A stretch of DNA of 64,000 bases, from assembly GCA_046349435.1 (NCBI GenBank), contig JAXMCI010000006.1, positions 62,001-126,000 of the forward strand, in the 5' to 3' direction. Both the position numbers and the translations under genes were made by a program. Below, one piece after another: positions 54,008-62,676 of this stretch; position 1 is the first letter of the stretch, and the number at the start of each line of letters is the position of its first letter. The notes beneath the pieces were generated by a model. It was not told the origin of the DNA. It worked only from the letters and a program-made list of their open reading frames with translations, and ran no database searches. This DNA comes from JAXMCI01 sp046349435 (GTDB lineage: Bacteria > Pseudomonadota > Alphaproteobacteria > Dongiales > Dongiaceae).

Positions 54008-56020
54008 TCACGCCCGCCGCAGGTCGAGATGGCCGAACTCGGTGACCGTCAGCCGCCAGCCCGCGGGGACGAAGGTGGTGGCCGTGCTCTCCTCGACCAC
54101 CGCCGGCCCGGCCAGGGTGGCGCCGCGGGGAAGCGCGTCGCGCGCATGGAAGCGGCAGGCGCCGGGGCGCCCGCCGACCTGGATGGTCCCCGCCTCGCCT
54201 TCCGGCGCCTCGCCCGTGCCGGGCAGCGCGGCGAAGCTCGGCTTGCGCCGGGCCCAGCGCCCCTTGACGCGCAGGTTGACCAGCTCGACCTCCGAGCCGG
54301 GCTCGCTGAAGCCGAACTGCCGGCGGTGCCGGGCGTGGAAGTCGGCGAGCAGCCGCTGGGTGCGGGCGGGGCCGCGGGCGAGCGGCACCTGCACCTCGTA
54401 GGCCTGGCCGCGATAGCGCATCTCGGCGGTGCGGTGCCAGCGCGCCGCCCCCGCCCCCATCTCGGCCGCGACGCCGCGCGCCTCCTCGAGCAGCGCGCCG
54501 AAGGCGGCGTCGAGCGCCGCGTCGTCGAGCGCCGAGAAGGGCCTGAGGTCGGAGCGCACGAAGTCGCGCTCGAGATCGGCGCAGAGCAGGCCGAAGGCGG
54601 AAAAGGCGCCGGGGAAGACCGGCACCACAACCCGCGGGATGCCGAGATCGTCGGCCACCGCGCAGGCATGCAGCGGCCCGGCGCCGCCGAAGGCGAAGAG
54701 CGAGAAGTCGCGCGGGTCGTGACCCTCGCGCACCGAGACCAGCCGCACGGCGTTGGCCATCTTGACGTTGGCGATGGTGAAGACCTTCTCGGCCACCGCC
54801 TCGACGCTCTCGCCCAGCCGCGTGGCGAGCGGGCCGAGCGCGGCCGAGGCCGCGGCGCGGTCGAGGGCCATGCGGCCGCCGAAGAAGGTGCTGGCGCGCA
54901 GCAGGCCCATCAGGTAGGCGGCATCGGTCACCGTCGGCAGGGTGCCGCCGAAGCCGTAGCAGGCCGGGCCCGGCCGCGAGCCGGCGCTCTGCGGCCCGAC
55001 ATGCAGCAGGCCGCCGGAATCGATGCGGGCGATCGAGCCGCCGCCGGCGCTCACCGTCTCGATCTTGATCTGCGGCAGCGAGATCGGCAGGCCGCCGATC
55101 TCGGCCCGCGTCGCGGTCGCCGCGGTGCCGCCCTCGATCAGGCAGACGTCGGTCGAGGTGCCGCCCATGTCGAAGGAGATGGCGTCGCGGATGCCGAGCT
55201 GGCGGGCGACCTCGAGCGTGGCCAGCACGCCGCCGGCCGGGCCGGAGAGGCAGGTCGTGGCGGCGTGGCGGCCGCTCGTCTCCGGCGGCAGCACGCCGCC
55301 GTTGGAGCCCATCACGAAGATCTGGCCGGCGAAGCGGCGCCGGGCGAACTGGCCGCGGAAGTCGGAGAGATAGGACGAGATCTTCGGCCCGACATAGGCC
55401 GAGAGCACCGTCGTGCTCATCCGCTCGTACTCGCGGAAATGCGGCGCGATGCGGCAGGAGAGCGCGACATGCAGCCCGGGCGCCTCCTCGGCCAGGATCT
55501 CCTCCAGCCGGCGCTCGTGCGCCGGGTTGCGGTAGGCGTTGATCAGGCAGACCGCGATCGCCTGCACCCCGGCCGCGACCAGCCGCCGCGCCGCGTCGCG
55601 CGCGCTCGCCTCGTCGAGCGGCTGGTGCACGCTGCCGTCGGCCATCATCCGCTCGCGCACCTCGAGGCGCAGCCGCCGCGGCACCAGCGGCTCGACCTTG
55701 CGCGAGAACAGGTTCCAGATGTCGCGGCGGTCCTGGCGCTGGAACTCCAGCACGTCCCGGAAGCCCTCGGTGGTGAGCAGCCCGACCACCGCGCCCTTGC
55801 GCTCGAGGATGGCGTTGGTCGCCACCGTGGTGCCGTGCACGATGGTGCCGATGCCCTCGATCGGCACGCCGAGCGCCGCCACCGCCGCGGCCGCTCCTTC
55901 CGACTGGTCGGCCGTGGTGATCACCTTGCTGACGCTGAGGCGGCCGTCGTCGCCGACGAAGACGCAGTCGGTGAAGGTGCCGCCGACGTCGATGCCGGCC
56001 GCGCGCTGGCTGTCGCTCAT
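54008..56020 (-). CDS. hyuA: Hydantoinase/oxoprolinase subunit A
   Basis: The ATP-binding subunit of an ATP-dependent cyclic-amidase complex (N-methylhydantoinase, 5-oxoprolinase or acetone-carboxylase relatives), 670 residues. The N-terminal actin-like motif is GIDVGGTFTDCVFV (about 9-22). IVHGTTVATNAILERKGA, FDMGGTSTDVCLIEGG and the FAFGGAGPLHACAVADDLGI segment follow, all typical of HyuA. The ATG overlaps the hyuB stop (ATGA). It would hydrolyse a cyclic imide or lactam with ATP. The true substrate cannot be given. Confidence 0.9.
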   Translation of the reverse strand: MSDSQRAAGIDVGGTFTDCVFVGDDGRLSVSKVITTADQSEGAAAAVAALGVPIEGIGTIVHGTTVATNAILERKGAVVGLLTTEGFRDVLEFQRQDRRDIWNLFSRKVEPLVPRRLRLEVRERMMADGSVHQPLDEASARDAARRLVAAGVQAIAVCLINAYRNPAHERRLEEILAEEAPGLHVALSCRIAPHFREYERMSTTVLSAYVGPKISSYLSDFRGQFARRRFAGQIFVMGSNGGVLPPETSGRHAATTCLSGPAGGVLATLEVARQLGIRDAISFDMGGTSTDVCLIEGGTAATATRAEIGGLPISLPQIKIETVSAGGGSIARIDSGGLLHVGPQSAGSRPGPACYGFGGTLPTVTDAAYLMGLLRASTFFGGRMALDRAAASAALGPLATRLGESVEAVAEKVFTIANVKMANAVRLVSVREGHDPRDFSLFAFGGAGPLHACAVADDLGIPRVVVPVFPGAFSAFGLLCADLERDFVRSDLRPFSALDDAALDAAFGALLEEARGVAAEMGAGAARWHRTAEMRYRGQAYEVQVPLARGPARTQRLLADFHARHRRQFGFSEPGSEVELVNLRVKGRWARRKPSFAALPGTGEAPEGEAGTIQVGGRPGACRFHARDALPRGATLAGPAVVEESTATTFVPAGWRLTVTEFGHLDLRRA

Positions 56021-57699
56021 GCGCCGGCCCGCGATGCGGCCTGGGGGTAGTGCAGGGCGACGTGCTGCGGCGTCACCTTGCCGTCGGCGAGGTCGGCCAG
56101 CACCGCCGCGACGTCCCGGTCGCCCGGCGGGCCGAAGCCGCCGCCGCCGCCGGCCACCACCCGCACCACGTCGCCGCGGCGCAGCTTGAAGCGGGTCTTG
56201 GAGGGCAGGATGATCTCCTCGTTGCCGCGCAGCACCAGGAAGGCGCCGCGGCTGCCGGGCTCGCCGCCGGCCGCCCCGGGCGGGGCGAAGCGGTGGCGGT
56301 CGGAGTAGCCGAAATACTCCGCCCCGTCCTCCAGCACCTCGTACTCGCGCACCGAGCCGAGGCCGCCGCGATGGCGGCCGGGACCGCCGGAATCGGCGAG
56401 CAGCTCGTAGCGCCGCAGCAGCAGGAAGGGATGGTCGAGCTCGACCGCCTCCGTCGGGGTGATCAGGCAGTTGGAGAGCGGCGCGTCGAGCATGTCGGCG
56501 CCGTCGCCCTCGGGATTGCCGCCCCAGCCGCCGCCGATGTCCTCGATGAAGATCGAGAAGCGGCCGTCCTTGAACTGCGACACGCCGGAGGTGGTGTTGG
56601 CATGGAAGCCGGGCGCCGCGACGCGGTCCGGCATCGCCTTCTGCAGCGCCATCAGCACCGCATCGAAGAGGCGGTAGGCGCCGCACATGCGGGCGCGCAC
56701 GGCGGCCGGCGGCGCCGGGTTGAGGATCGAGCGGTAGGGCACCTTGATCTCGATCGGCCGGTAGCAGCCGTCATTGGCCGGGATCGGCTCGGCGCCCGAG
56801 GTCAGCGCCATCTTGAGGCAGCTGTAGGTGCTGGAGTAGGTCGAGCCGATCGGCACGTTGAGGAACTCCTCGACCTGCGGCGCCGTGCCGGCGAAGTCGA
56901 CCTCGATCGAGTCGCCCGCCACCGTGAGGGCGACGCGGATGACGATCGGCTCGTCGCCGAAGACGCCGTCGTCGATCGCGTCCTCGGCCTCGTAGCGGCC
57001 GTCCGGCACCCCGGCGATGGCCGCCCGCATCATCCGCTCGGAGTAGTCCATGGTCGCCGCCATGTAGCGCCGCACCTCGCCGGCGCCGTAGCGCTGCACC
57101 AGCTCCAGGATGCGCCGGCGTCCGACCTCGTTGGCGGCGAGCTGCGCCTGCAGGTCGCCCCAGGTCGTCTCCGGCGCGCGGAAGTTGGCGTGGACGATGT
57201 CGTAGAAGCTGCCGCCCGGCGCCAGGTCGCGGCGCTGGTTGAACTTCATCGCGGTGAAGCGCAGCCCCTCCTCGTAGAACTCCCGGGCGTCGAAGGTGAG
57301 GCCGGCGGCGCCGCCGCCGATGTCGATGTGGTGGGCGATCGAGCCGCTGAAGCCGATCAGCGTGCCGCCATGGAAGATCGGCGTGAAGATGGTGATGTCC
57401 TGCAGGTGCTGGCCGCCGATATAGGGATCGTTGGTGATGAAGATCTCGTTCGGGCCGATGCGGCCGCCATACTTCTTCAGGCAGGCGCGGATCGGCAGCG
57501 ACAGCGAGCTCATCTGCACCGGGATGTGCTCGGCCTCGGCGATGATGCGCCCCTCGGCGTCGAGCAGCGCGCAGGAGCAGTCGCGCGCCTCGCGGATGAT
57601 CGTCGAGCGCGCGGCGCGCAGCAGGTTGACGCCCATCTCCTCGGCGATCGCGTGGAAGGCGTTGGTCAGCACGTTGAGGGTGACGACGTCGATCGACAT
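56017..57699 (-). CDS. hyuB: Hydantoinase/oxoprolinase subunit B
   Basis: The catalytic B subunit, 560 residues, of the same ATP-dependent ring-opening enzyme. It has the HyuB start D-V-VTLNVLTNAFHAIAEEMG, IREARDCSCALLDAEGR, the FITNDPYIGGQHLQD metal-binding segment, SGSIAHHIDIGG and the GGGGGFGPPGDRD C-terminal loop. It begins 3 bp after the ATPase stop, so uptake and ring opening are co-transcribed. hyuA follows with a 4-nt overlap. Confidence 0.9.
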   Translation of the reverse strand: MSIDVVTLNVLTNAFHAIAEEMGVNLLRAARSTIIREARDCSCALLDAEGRIIAEAEHIPVQMSSLSLPIRACLKKYGGRIGPNEIFITNDPYIGGQHLQDITIFTPIFHGGTLIGFSGSIAHHIDIGGGAAGLTFDAREFYEEGLRFTAMKFNQRRDLAPGGSFYDIVHANFRAPETTWGDLQAQLAANEVGRRRILELVQRYGAGEVRRYMAATMDYSERMMRAAIAGVPDGRYEAEDAIDDGVFGDEPIVIRVALTVAGDSIEVDFAGTAPQVEEFLNVPIGSTYSSTYSCLKMALTSGAEPIPANDGCYRPIEIKVPYRSILNPAPPAAVRARMCGAYRLFDAVLMALQKAMPDRVAAPGFHANTTSGVSQFKDGRFSIFIEDIGGGWGGNPEGDGADMLDAPLSNCLITPTEAVELDHPFLLLRRYELLADSGGPGRHRGGLGSVREYEVLEDGAEYFGYSDRHRFAPPGAAGGEPGSRGAFLVLRGNEEIILPSKTRFKLRRGDVVRVVAGGGGGFGPPGDRDVAAVLADLADGKVTPQHVALHYPQAASRAGA

Positions 57700-57702
57700 G
57701 GG

Positions 57703-58500
57703 TCAGGCCTGGGCTTGGCGTTGCAGGATCTTGCCGAGAAAGGCGCGGGTGCGCGGGTGGCTGGGCGCGGCGAAGATGGTCGCCGGCGGCCCCTCCTCGA
57801 GGATGCGCCCCTCGTCCATCACGACGATGCGGTCGCCGACCTCGCGGGCGAACGCCATCTCGTGGGTGACGATGATCTTGGTCATGCCGTCGCGCGCCAG
57901 CTCGCGGATCACCGCCAGCACCTCGCCGACCAGCTCGGGGTCGAGCGCCGAGGTCGGCTCGTCGAACAGCATGATGGCCGGCTGCATGGCGAGCGCGCGG
58001 GCGATCGCCACGCGCTGCTGCTGGCCACCGGAGAGCTGGCTCGGATAGGCCGCGAGCTTGTCCGCGAGCCCGACCCGGCGGAGCAGCGCCCGGGCGGTCG
58101 CGTCCGCCTTGGCGCGCTCGGCGCCGCGCACCCTGAGCGGGCCGAGCATGACGTTGTCGAGCACGCTGAGATGCGGAAACAGGTTGAAGCGCTGGAACAC
58201 CATGCCGGTGCGGGCCCGGGCGCGGGCCTGCCAGCGATCGAGCTGGCGGTAGTGGACCGGCCGCCCGTCCGGCGCGGCGGCGAAGACCACCTCGTCCTCG
58301 ATGGCGATCTCGCCGGCGTCCGGCACCTCCAGCAGGTTGATGCAGCGCAGCAGCGTCGACTTGCCGGAGCCGCTCGGCCCGACCACCACCACCACCTCGC
58401 CGCGCCGCACGCTGAAATCGATGCCGTCCAGCGCGGCCAGCGCGCCGAACCGCTTGGCCACCCCGGCCAGCCGCACGATCGGCGGGTCAGCCGAAGCCAC
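57703..58500 (-). CDS. Amino-acid-type ABC importer ATPase
   Basis: A 265-residue ATPase of the polar amino-acid transporter (GlnQ/HisP) family. Walker A is GPSGSGKST (about 40-48), the Q-loop MVFQRFNLFPHLSV, signature LSGGQQQR, and Walker B IMLFDEPTSALDP. A loop after the FAAAPDGRPVHY segment is slightly longer than usual. It overlaps the permease gene by 14 bp. Confidence 0.93.
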   Translation of the reverse strand: MASADPPIVRLAGVAKRFGALAALDGIDFSVRRGEVVVVVGPSGSGKSTLLRCINLLEVPDAGEIAIEDEVVFAAAPDGRPVHYRQLDRWQARARARTGMVFQRFNLFPHLSVLDNVMLGPLRVRGAERAKADATARALLRRVGLADKLAAYPSQLSGGQQQRVAIARALAMQPAIMLFDEPTSALDPELVGEVLAVIRELARDGMTKIIVTHEMAFAREVGDRIVVMDEGRILEEGPPATIFAAPSHPRTRAFLGKILQRQAQA

Positions 58501-59134
58501 GGGACAGCCTCTTCTCGATACGGCGCAGCATCACCGCGCAGGGATAGCTCATCAGGAAGTAGATCGCCGCCACCAGGAGGTAGACGTCCATGGCGCGGAA
58601 GTTGATGGCGATGCGCAGCTGGCCGGCGCGCAGCAGCTCGACGATCGAGATGGTCGCCACCAGCGAGGAATCCTTCAGCATCGAGATGAAGTAGTTGCCG
58701 ATCGGCGGCAGCACGACGCGGAAGGCCTGCGGCAGGATTACGTAGCGCATCAGGCCGCTGCGCGACAGGCCGAGCGCGCCGCCCGCCTCCCACTGGCCGC
58801 GGTCGATCGACAGGATGCCGGCACGGTAGACCTCGGCGAGATAGGCCGCGTAGTTGACGCCGAGCCCGAGCACGCCGGCGCCGAAGGCCGGCAGCCGGAT
58901 GCCGTATTGCGGCAGGCCGTAATAGAGGATGAAGAGCTGCACCAGCAGCGGCGTGCCGCGGATGATCTCGATGAAGGCGGCCGCGGCCGCCGCGACCAGC
59001 CGGTTGCGGCTCAGCCGCCCGAAGGCGAGGAGAAGGCCGAGGACGAGCGCGAAGGCCATCGAGGCGAAGGTGATCTCGATCGTGAGCACCGCCCCCCGGA
59101 GCAGGAAGGGCAGCATCTCGAGCACGAAATCCAT
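58487..59134 (-). CDS. Amino-acid-type ABC importer permease
   Basis: A 215-residue inner-membrane permease of the HisMQ/GlnP family. It has FIEIIRGTPLLVQLFILYYGLPQYGIRLP (about 54-82) and the coupling segment GGALGLSRSGLMRYVILPQAFRVVLPPIGN (about 136-165), with about five helices. One permease gene serves the importer, so it probably forms a homodimer. It lies 37 bp after the binding-protein gene. Confidence 0.93.
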   Translation of the reverse strand: MDFVLEMLPFLLRGAVLTIEITFASMAFALVLGLLLAFGRLSRNRLVAAAAAAFIEIIRGTPLLVQLFILYYGLPQYGIRLPAFGAGVLGLGVNYAAYLAEVYRAGILSIDRGQWEAGGALGLSRSGLMRYVILPQAFRVVLPPIGNYFISMLKDSSLVATISIVELLRAGQLRIAINFRAMDVYLLVAAIYFLMSYPCAVMLRRIEKRLSRGFG

Positions 59135-59171
59135 GCCCGGCGGTCCCTGCGGCTCGTCCCCGGCCCGCGGC

Positions 59172-59987
59172 TCACTTCGGCGGGAAGAAGGGCACGCCGT
59201 AATGGTCGAGGATCTCGGCCACCTTGCCCTCCTTTATCAGCTCGGCGATCGCCGCGTCGATCTTCGCCTTGAGGTCGGCGTCGCCCTTGCGCAGCCCGAC
59301 ACCGGCGTCGAAGCGCTCGTCGGGGATGTATTCCTTGACCAGCTTGATGTTGAGGCTGGGGTCCTTCTGCAGCGCCCAGGCCGCCGACGGCGCCTCCAGG
59401 TAGGTGGCGTCGATCCGGCTGTTGTTGAGCTCGATGATGATGGTGTTCTGGTCGGGGTAGACGACCAGCTCGCCGATCCCCTTCTTCTCCAGCTCGTTGA
59501 CCGTGACCGAGCCGGCAAGCACGCCGGTGCGCTTGCCCTTGAGGTCGTTCAGCGACTTGATCGCGTTGTTGTCCTTGCGCACCAGGATGGTCTCGCCGGA
59601 GCCGTAATAGGGCACCGAGAAGTCGATCACCTTGAGGCGCTCCGGCGTGATGAACATGCCGTTGATGATGGCGTCGCAGCGCTCGCCGGTGAGCGCCGGG
59701 ATCAGGCCGTCCCAGCTCACCCAGACCTGCTTCAGCTCGACGCCGAGCTTGGCGGCGAGCGCGCGGGCGATCTCGACCTCGAAGCCCGGCACCTTCGCGT
59801 CCGAGCTGGAATAGGGCAGCAGCCCGTCGGTCTCGCAGACCTGGAGGCCGTTGGCCTTGACCCGGTCGAAGCTGCCGTCGCCGGCCGACGCCGTCCCCGC
59901 AAGGCAGGCCAGCAGCGCGAATGCCGCGGCCGCCCCCGCCACCCGTCCGGCCCCGCGGCCGGCCCGGACCATGCCAGAGCACCTCAT
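59172..59987 (-). CDS. Amino-acid-type ABC importer, periplasmic binding protein
   Basis: A family 3 solute-binding protein of 271 residues. ATG 59987, preceded by GGGAG, is chosen over an internal ATG at 59972; a signal peptide ends near TASAG (about residue 35). Ligand-domain motifs include GLLPYSSSDAKVPGFEVEIARALAAKLGV, WDGLIPAL-GERCDAIINGMFITPER and the hinge GVLAGSVTVNELEKKG. Aromatic and acidic pocket residues are compatible with a carboxylated amino-acid-like ligand. It is the first gene of the long run and is divergent from the LysR gene. Confidence 0.93.
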   Translation of the reverse strand: MRCSGMVRAGRGAGRVAGAAAAFALLACLAGTASAGDGSFDRVKANGLQVCETDGLLPYSSSDAKVPGFEVEIARALAAKLGVELKQVWVSWDGLIPALTGERCDAIINGMFITPERLKVIDFSVPYYGSGETILVRKDNNAIKSLNDLKGKRTGVLAGSVTVNELEKKGIGELVVYPDQNTIIIELNNSRIDATYLEAPSAAWALQKDPSLNIKLVKEYIPDERFDAGVGLRKGDADLKAKIDAAIAELIKEGKVAEILDHYGVPFFPPK

Positions 59988-60087
59988 CGATCTCGTCTCC
60001 CTTTGCCGTTCCCGTTCGCCGCCGGGTCGTCGCCCGGCCGGAGGCGACGCTAGCTTGGCGTCCGCCGCGGTCGCCAATACAATCCGT

Positions 60088-60102
60088 TTATAGGAGGCAT
60101 AA
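60088..60102. promoter_or_regulatory. Candidate LysR-type binding site overlapping the lysR ribosome site
   Basis: TTAT (60088-60091) and ATAA (60099-60102) form a perfect inverted repeat around 7 nt and contain a T-N11-A core (60089-60101), the classic LysR box. The spacer is the AGGAGG Shine-Dalgarno (60092-60097) of the lysR gene itself, so binding here would also block its translation start region and could drive autoregulation. It lies 101 bp from the divergent transporter start. Confidence 0.5.
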
Positions 60103-60108
60103 GCCGTC

Positions 60109-61083
60109 ATGGATGTCCGTCGCCTCGCCCAGTTCGTCGCCATCGTCGAGGCCGGCAGCCTGTCGCGAGCGGCCGAGCGCCTCAGGCTGGCCCAGCCGGC
60201 GTTGAGCCACGCGCTGGCCGCGCTGGAGGAGGAGCTCGGCGTGCCGCTGCTGCACCGCCACTCGCGCGGGGTGGCGCCGACCGAGCTCGGCGCCGTGCTG
60301 CTCGAGCAGGCGCGGATCATCGTGCGCGAGGTCGAGCGCACCCGCGAGCTGCTGCGCCACCGGCTGGAGCAGCCGGCCGGCAACGTCCGGCTCGGCATCG
60401 CTCCCCACCTCGCCGGCGGGCTCTGCGCGCCGCTGCTCGCCCGGCTGCAGGACAGCCATCCCTCGATCAGCCTGCGCGTCGTCGAGGGCGGCACCGAGCG
60501 GCTGACCGCCGGGCTCGACCTCGGCCAGATCGACCTCGCGGCCCTGCCCGGCGCGCAGTTCGCCGACGACCTCTCGGCGCGGCCCCTGGTCATCGAGGAT
60601 CTCTGCCTGGTGACCGCGCGCGGCGCGCTGCCGGGCCGCCGCCGGCGGCTGGTCGAGCTGGAGCGCTTCCGGCTCGCCCTGCCGCCGCCGGGCGATCTGC
60701 TGCGCACCCTGCTCGACGAGGCGGCGGCGCAGTACTCGGTGCGGCTGAGCGCGCCCTGGGAGATCGAGTCGGTGGCGGCGGCGCTGGCGCTCGCCGAGGC
60801 GCCCGGCCAGGCCACCGTGCTGCCGGCCTTCGCGCTGTGCGCCGCCGGCGAGCATCGCCTCGAGGCCCTGCCGCTGGCCGAGCCGAAGCTCTCCTGGTGC
60901 GTCTTCGCGGTGCGCAAGCGCGGCCGCTCGCTGACCCGCGCCGCCGAGGCGGTGCTCGACGCGCTGGTCGCCGTCGCCGACGAGCTGGTGCGCGCCCGGA
61001 GCTGGCGTGGCCGCTTCGTCGGGCACGTGCCGACCGAGGCGGCCGGCCTCAGGGTGATGGGCGCCGAGGACGCGCTGCGCTGA
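60109..61083 (+). CDS. LysR-family transcriptional regulator
   Basis: A 324-residue regulator with an N-terminal winged helix (about 1-60: LAQFVAIVEAGSLSRAAERLRLAQPALSHALAALEEELG) and a periplasmic-binding-like effector domain (about 90-300). An AGGAGG lies 11 bp ahead of the ATG. It is divergent from the amino-acid-type importer and hydantoinase run and is the obvious candidate to control it, with a pathway intermediate as coinducer. The HTH resembles the NAC/Cbl-type nitrogen regulators in overall form, but no subgroup is certain. Confidence 0.9.
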   Translation: MDVRRLAQFVAIVEAGSLSRAAERLRLAQPALSHALAALEEELGVPLLHRHSRGVAPTELGAVLLEQARIIVREVERTRELLRHRLEQPAGNVRLGIAPHLAGGLCAPLLARLQDSHPSISLRVVEGGTERLTAGLDLGQIDLAALPGAQFADDLSARPLVIEDLCLVTARGALPGRRRRLVELERFRLALPPPGDLLRTLLDEAAAQYSVRLSAPWEIESVAAALALAEAPGQATVLPAFALCAAGEHRLEALPLAEPKLSWCVFAVRKRGRSLTRAAEAVLDALVAVADELVRARSWRGRFVGHVPTEAAGLRVMGAEDALR

Positions 61084-61085
61084 GC

Positions 61086-61880
61086 CTATTGCGCGAGGAA
61101 GCCGCCATCCACCGGCAGGGTGTGGCCGGTGATCATCGCCGCCGCCGGGCTGGCGAGGAACAGGATGGCGCCGACCACGTCCTCCGGCTCGGCCATCCGG
61201 CCGAGCGGCGTCATGGCCTCGATGCGGGCGACCAGCTCGGGCTGGGCGAGCAGCGGCCGGATGAAGTCGGTGCGCACCCAGGTCGGCGCCACGGCATTGA
61301 CCCGGATCCGGTCGCGGGCCCATTCGACGGCGAGCGCGCGGGTCAGGTTGACCACCGCGCCCTTGCTCGACTGGTAGGAGATGTTGGGGTAGAGCCCGCC
61401 GCCCGACAGCCCCATGATCGAGGCCATGTTGACGATGGCGCCGCCGCCCTGCGGGATCATGTGGCGGGCGGCCGCCCGGGCGCAGAGGAACACGCCGGTC
61501 AGGTTGACCGCGATCACCCTGTCCCAGTCGGCGAGCGGCAGGTCGATCGTGGCGCGGCGGATCGCCGTGCCAGCGTTGTTGACCAGGATGTCGAGCCGGC
61601 CGGAACGCTCAGCCACATCGGCCATCGCCGCCTCGACGGCGGCCTCGTCGCTGACATCGACCGCGTGCGCCGTGCCGCCGGCCGCCGCCGCCGCCTCGTC
61701 AGCGCGCTCGCCGTCGCGGTCGAGGGCGTGCACGATCGCGCCCGCCTCGGCCAGCGCCAGCACGGTGGCGCGGCCGATGCCCGCGCCGGCGCCGGTGACC
61801 ACCGCCACCTTGCCGTCGAAGCGCAGCATCGCCGCATGGCCGCCCGGCCGGCCGGCCCCGCTCATCGCCGCCTCCGTCAT
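61086..61880 (-). CDS. SDR-family NAD(P)-dependent oxidoreductase
   Basis: A classical short-chain dehydrogenase of 264 residues. The cofactor motif is GAGAGIG (about 30-36), and NNAG is at about 101-104. The catalytic residues are Ser154, Tyr169 and Lys173 (ISYQSSKGA), and the C-terminus has TGHTLPVDGGF. The ATG overlaps the stop of the upstream DUF2237 gene (ATGA). It is convergent with lysR, 2 bp apart. Substrate unknown; sugar alcohol or hydroxyacid dehydrogenases have this shape. Confidence 0.9.
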   Translation of the reverse strand: MTEAAMSGAGRPGGHAAMLRFDGKVAVVTGAGAGIGRATVLALAEAGAIVHALDRDGERADEAAAAAGGTAHAVDVSDEAAVEAAMADVAERSGRLDILVNNAGTAIRRATIDLPLADWDRVIAVNLTGVFLCARAAARHMIPQGGGAIVNMASIMGLSGGGLYPNISYQSSKGAVVNLTRALAVEWARDRIRVNAVAPTWVRTDFIRPLLAQPELVARIEAMTPLGRMAEPEDVVGAILFLASPAAAMITGHTLPVDGGFLAQ

Positions 61881-62248
61881 ACCAGGTCCAGCGCGCGCTT
61901 CTTCAGGTCGGCCAGCGGCACGACCGCCAGCGCCGCCTCGTGCGTCGCGGCGAGCCGCACCGGCGGCGCCTTGCCGGCCGCCAGCGCCTCGCGCCAGCGG
62001 GCCGCGCAGAGGCACCAGCAATCGCCGGGCTTGAGGCCGGCGAAGCCGGCGTCGGGCACCGGCGTCGAGAGGTCGTTGCCGCGCGACCGGCTGAAGGCGA
62101 GGAAGTCGGCGGTCATCCGGGCGCAGACGACGTGCAGCCCGAGATCCTCGGCGCCGGTGTTGCAGCTGCCGTCGCGATAGAAGCCGGTGAGCGGCTTGCG
62201 GCAGCACTCCTCCAGCGTCTCGCCGAGCACATTGCGCGCCTCGCCCAT
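61877..62248 (-). CDS. DUF2237 family protein
   Basis: A 123-residue protein starting at the ATG at 62246-62248, behind a GGAGG. It has the DUF2237 signature: N-V-LGE-LE-CC-PLTGFYRDGSCNTG-EDLG-HVVCA-MT-FL-FS...GNDLSTP, then P-GD-CWCLCA-RW-EAL. Several conserved cysteines (five or more) suggest metal or redox chemistry, but the family has no established function. It overlaps the SDR gene by 4 nt, a pairing worth noting. The upstream 280 nt to the small-protein genes show no clear gene. Confidence 0.87.
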   Translation of the reverse strand: MGEARNVLGETLEECCRKPLTGFYRDGSCNTGAEDLGLHVVCARMTADFLAFSRSRGNDLSTPVPDAGFAGLKPGDCWCLCAARWREALAAGKAPPVRLAATHEAALAVVPLADLKKRALDLV

Positions 62249-62529
62249 CCCGCCCTCCTCCCGGTCGAATCCGGCCGGAGCATAGGCGAGCGGCGGCCGC
62301 CTGGGGAGGCCCGGCATGGGCGCGGCCGTCAGCCGGCTGTCAGCCTGCGTCGCTAGCCTGCACTCCTCGCCGGCGCCTCGGGGCTTGCTCCGCCGACGGC
62401 GACGTGTCGCGCCGCCCGCGCCGGACACTCAGGCCGATCGGACCCTCGGCCTCCGGCAAAGGCGAACGCACGGGAGCCGGCGAAAGGTGCGACGCTTGCC
62501 GGCAATCTCCCCGTTCGGCCCCGGGGGCG

Positions 62530-62676
62530 CTAGCGCCGGGCGGTCGCCTGCGCGATGTGGGCGGCGAGCAGCCGGGAATGCAGGCTCGGCGGCGCCCTGC
62601 GGCGACGGCCCGCCACCGCCAGCACCAGCGCGGCCACCGCCAGGGCGACGCCGCCGGCGATCGCCAGCGCGGTCAC
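62530..62676 (-). CDS. Tiny single-helix membrane protein, second of a coupled pair
   Basis: A 48-residue frame from a GTG start. It has a strongly hydrophobic segment (about 2-22, mostly Ala/Val/Leu/Gly), then GRRRRAP and a basic C-terminal tail. The GTG overlaps the stop of the upstream 38-residue frame in a GTGA junction, which is the main argument that both are real. No family was recognised. The layout (short helix plus Arg cluster) suits a small inner-membrane protein with a cytosolic tail. Confidence 0.5.
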   Translation of the reverse strand: MTALAIAGGVALAVAALVLAVAGRRRRAPPSLHSRLLAAHIAQATARR

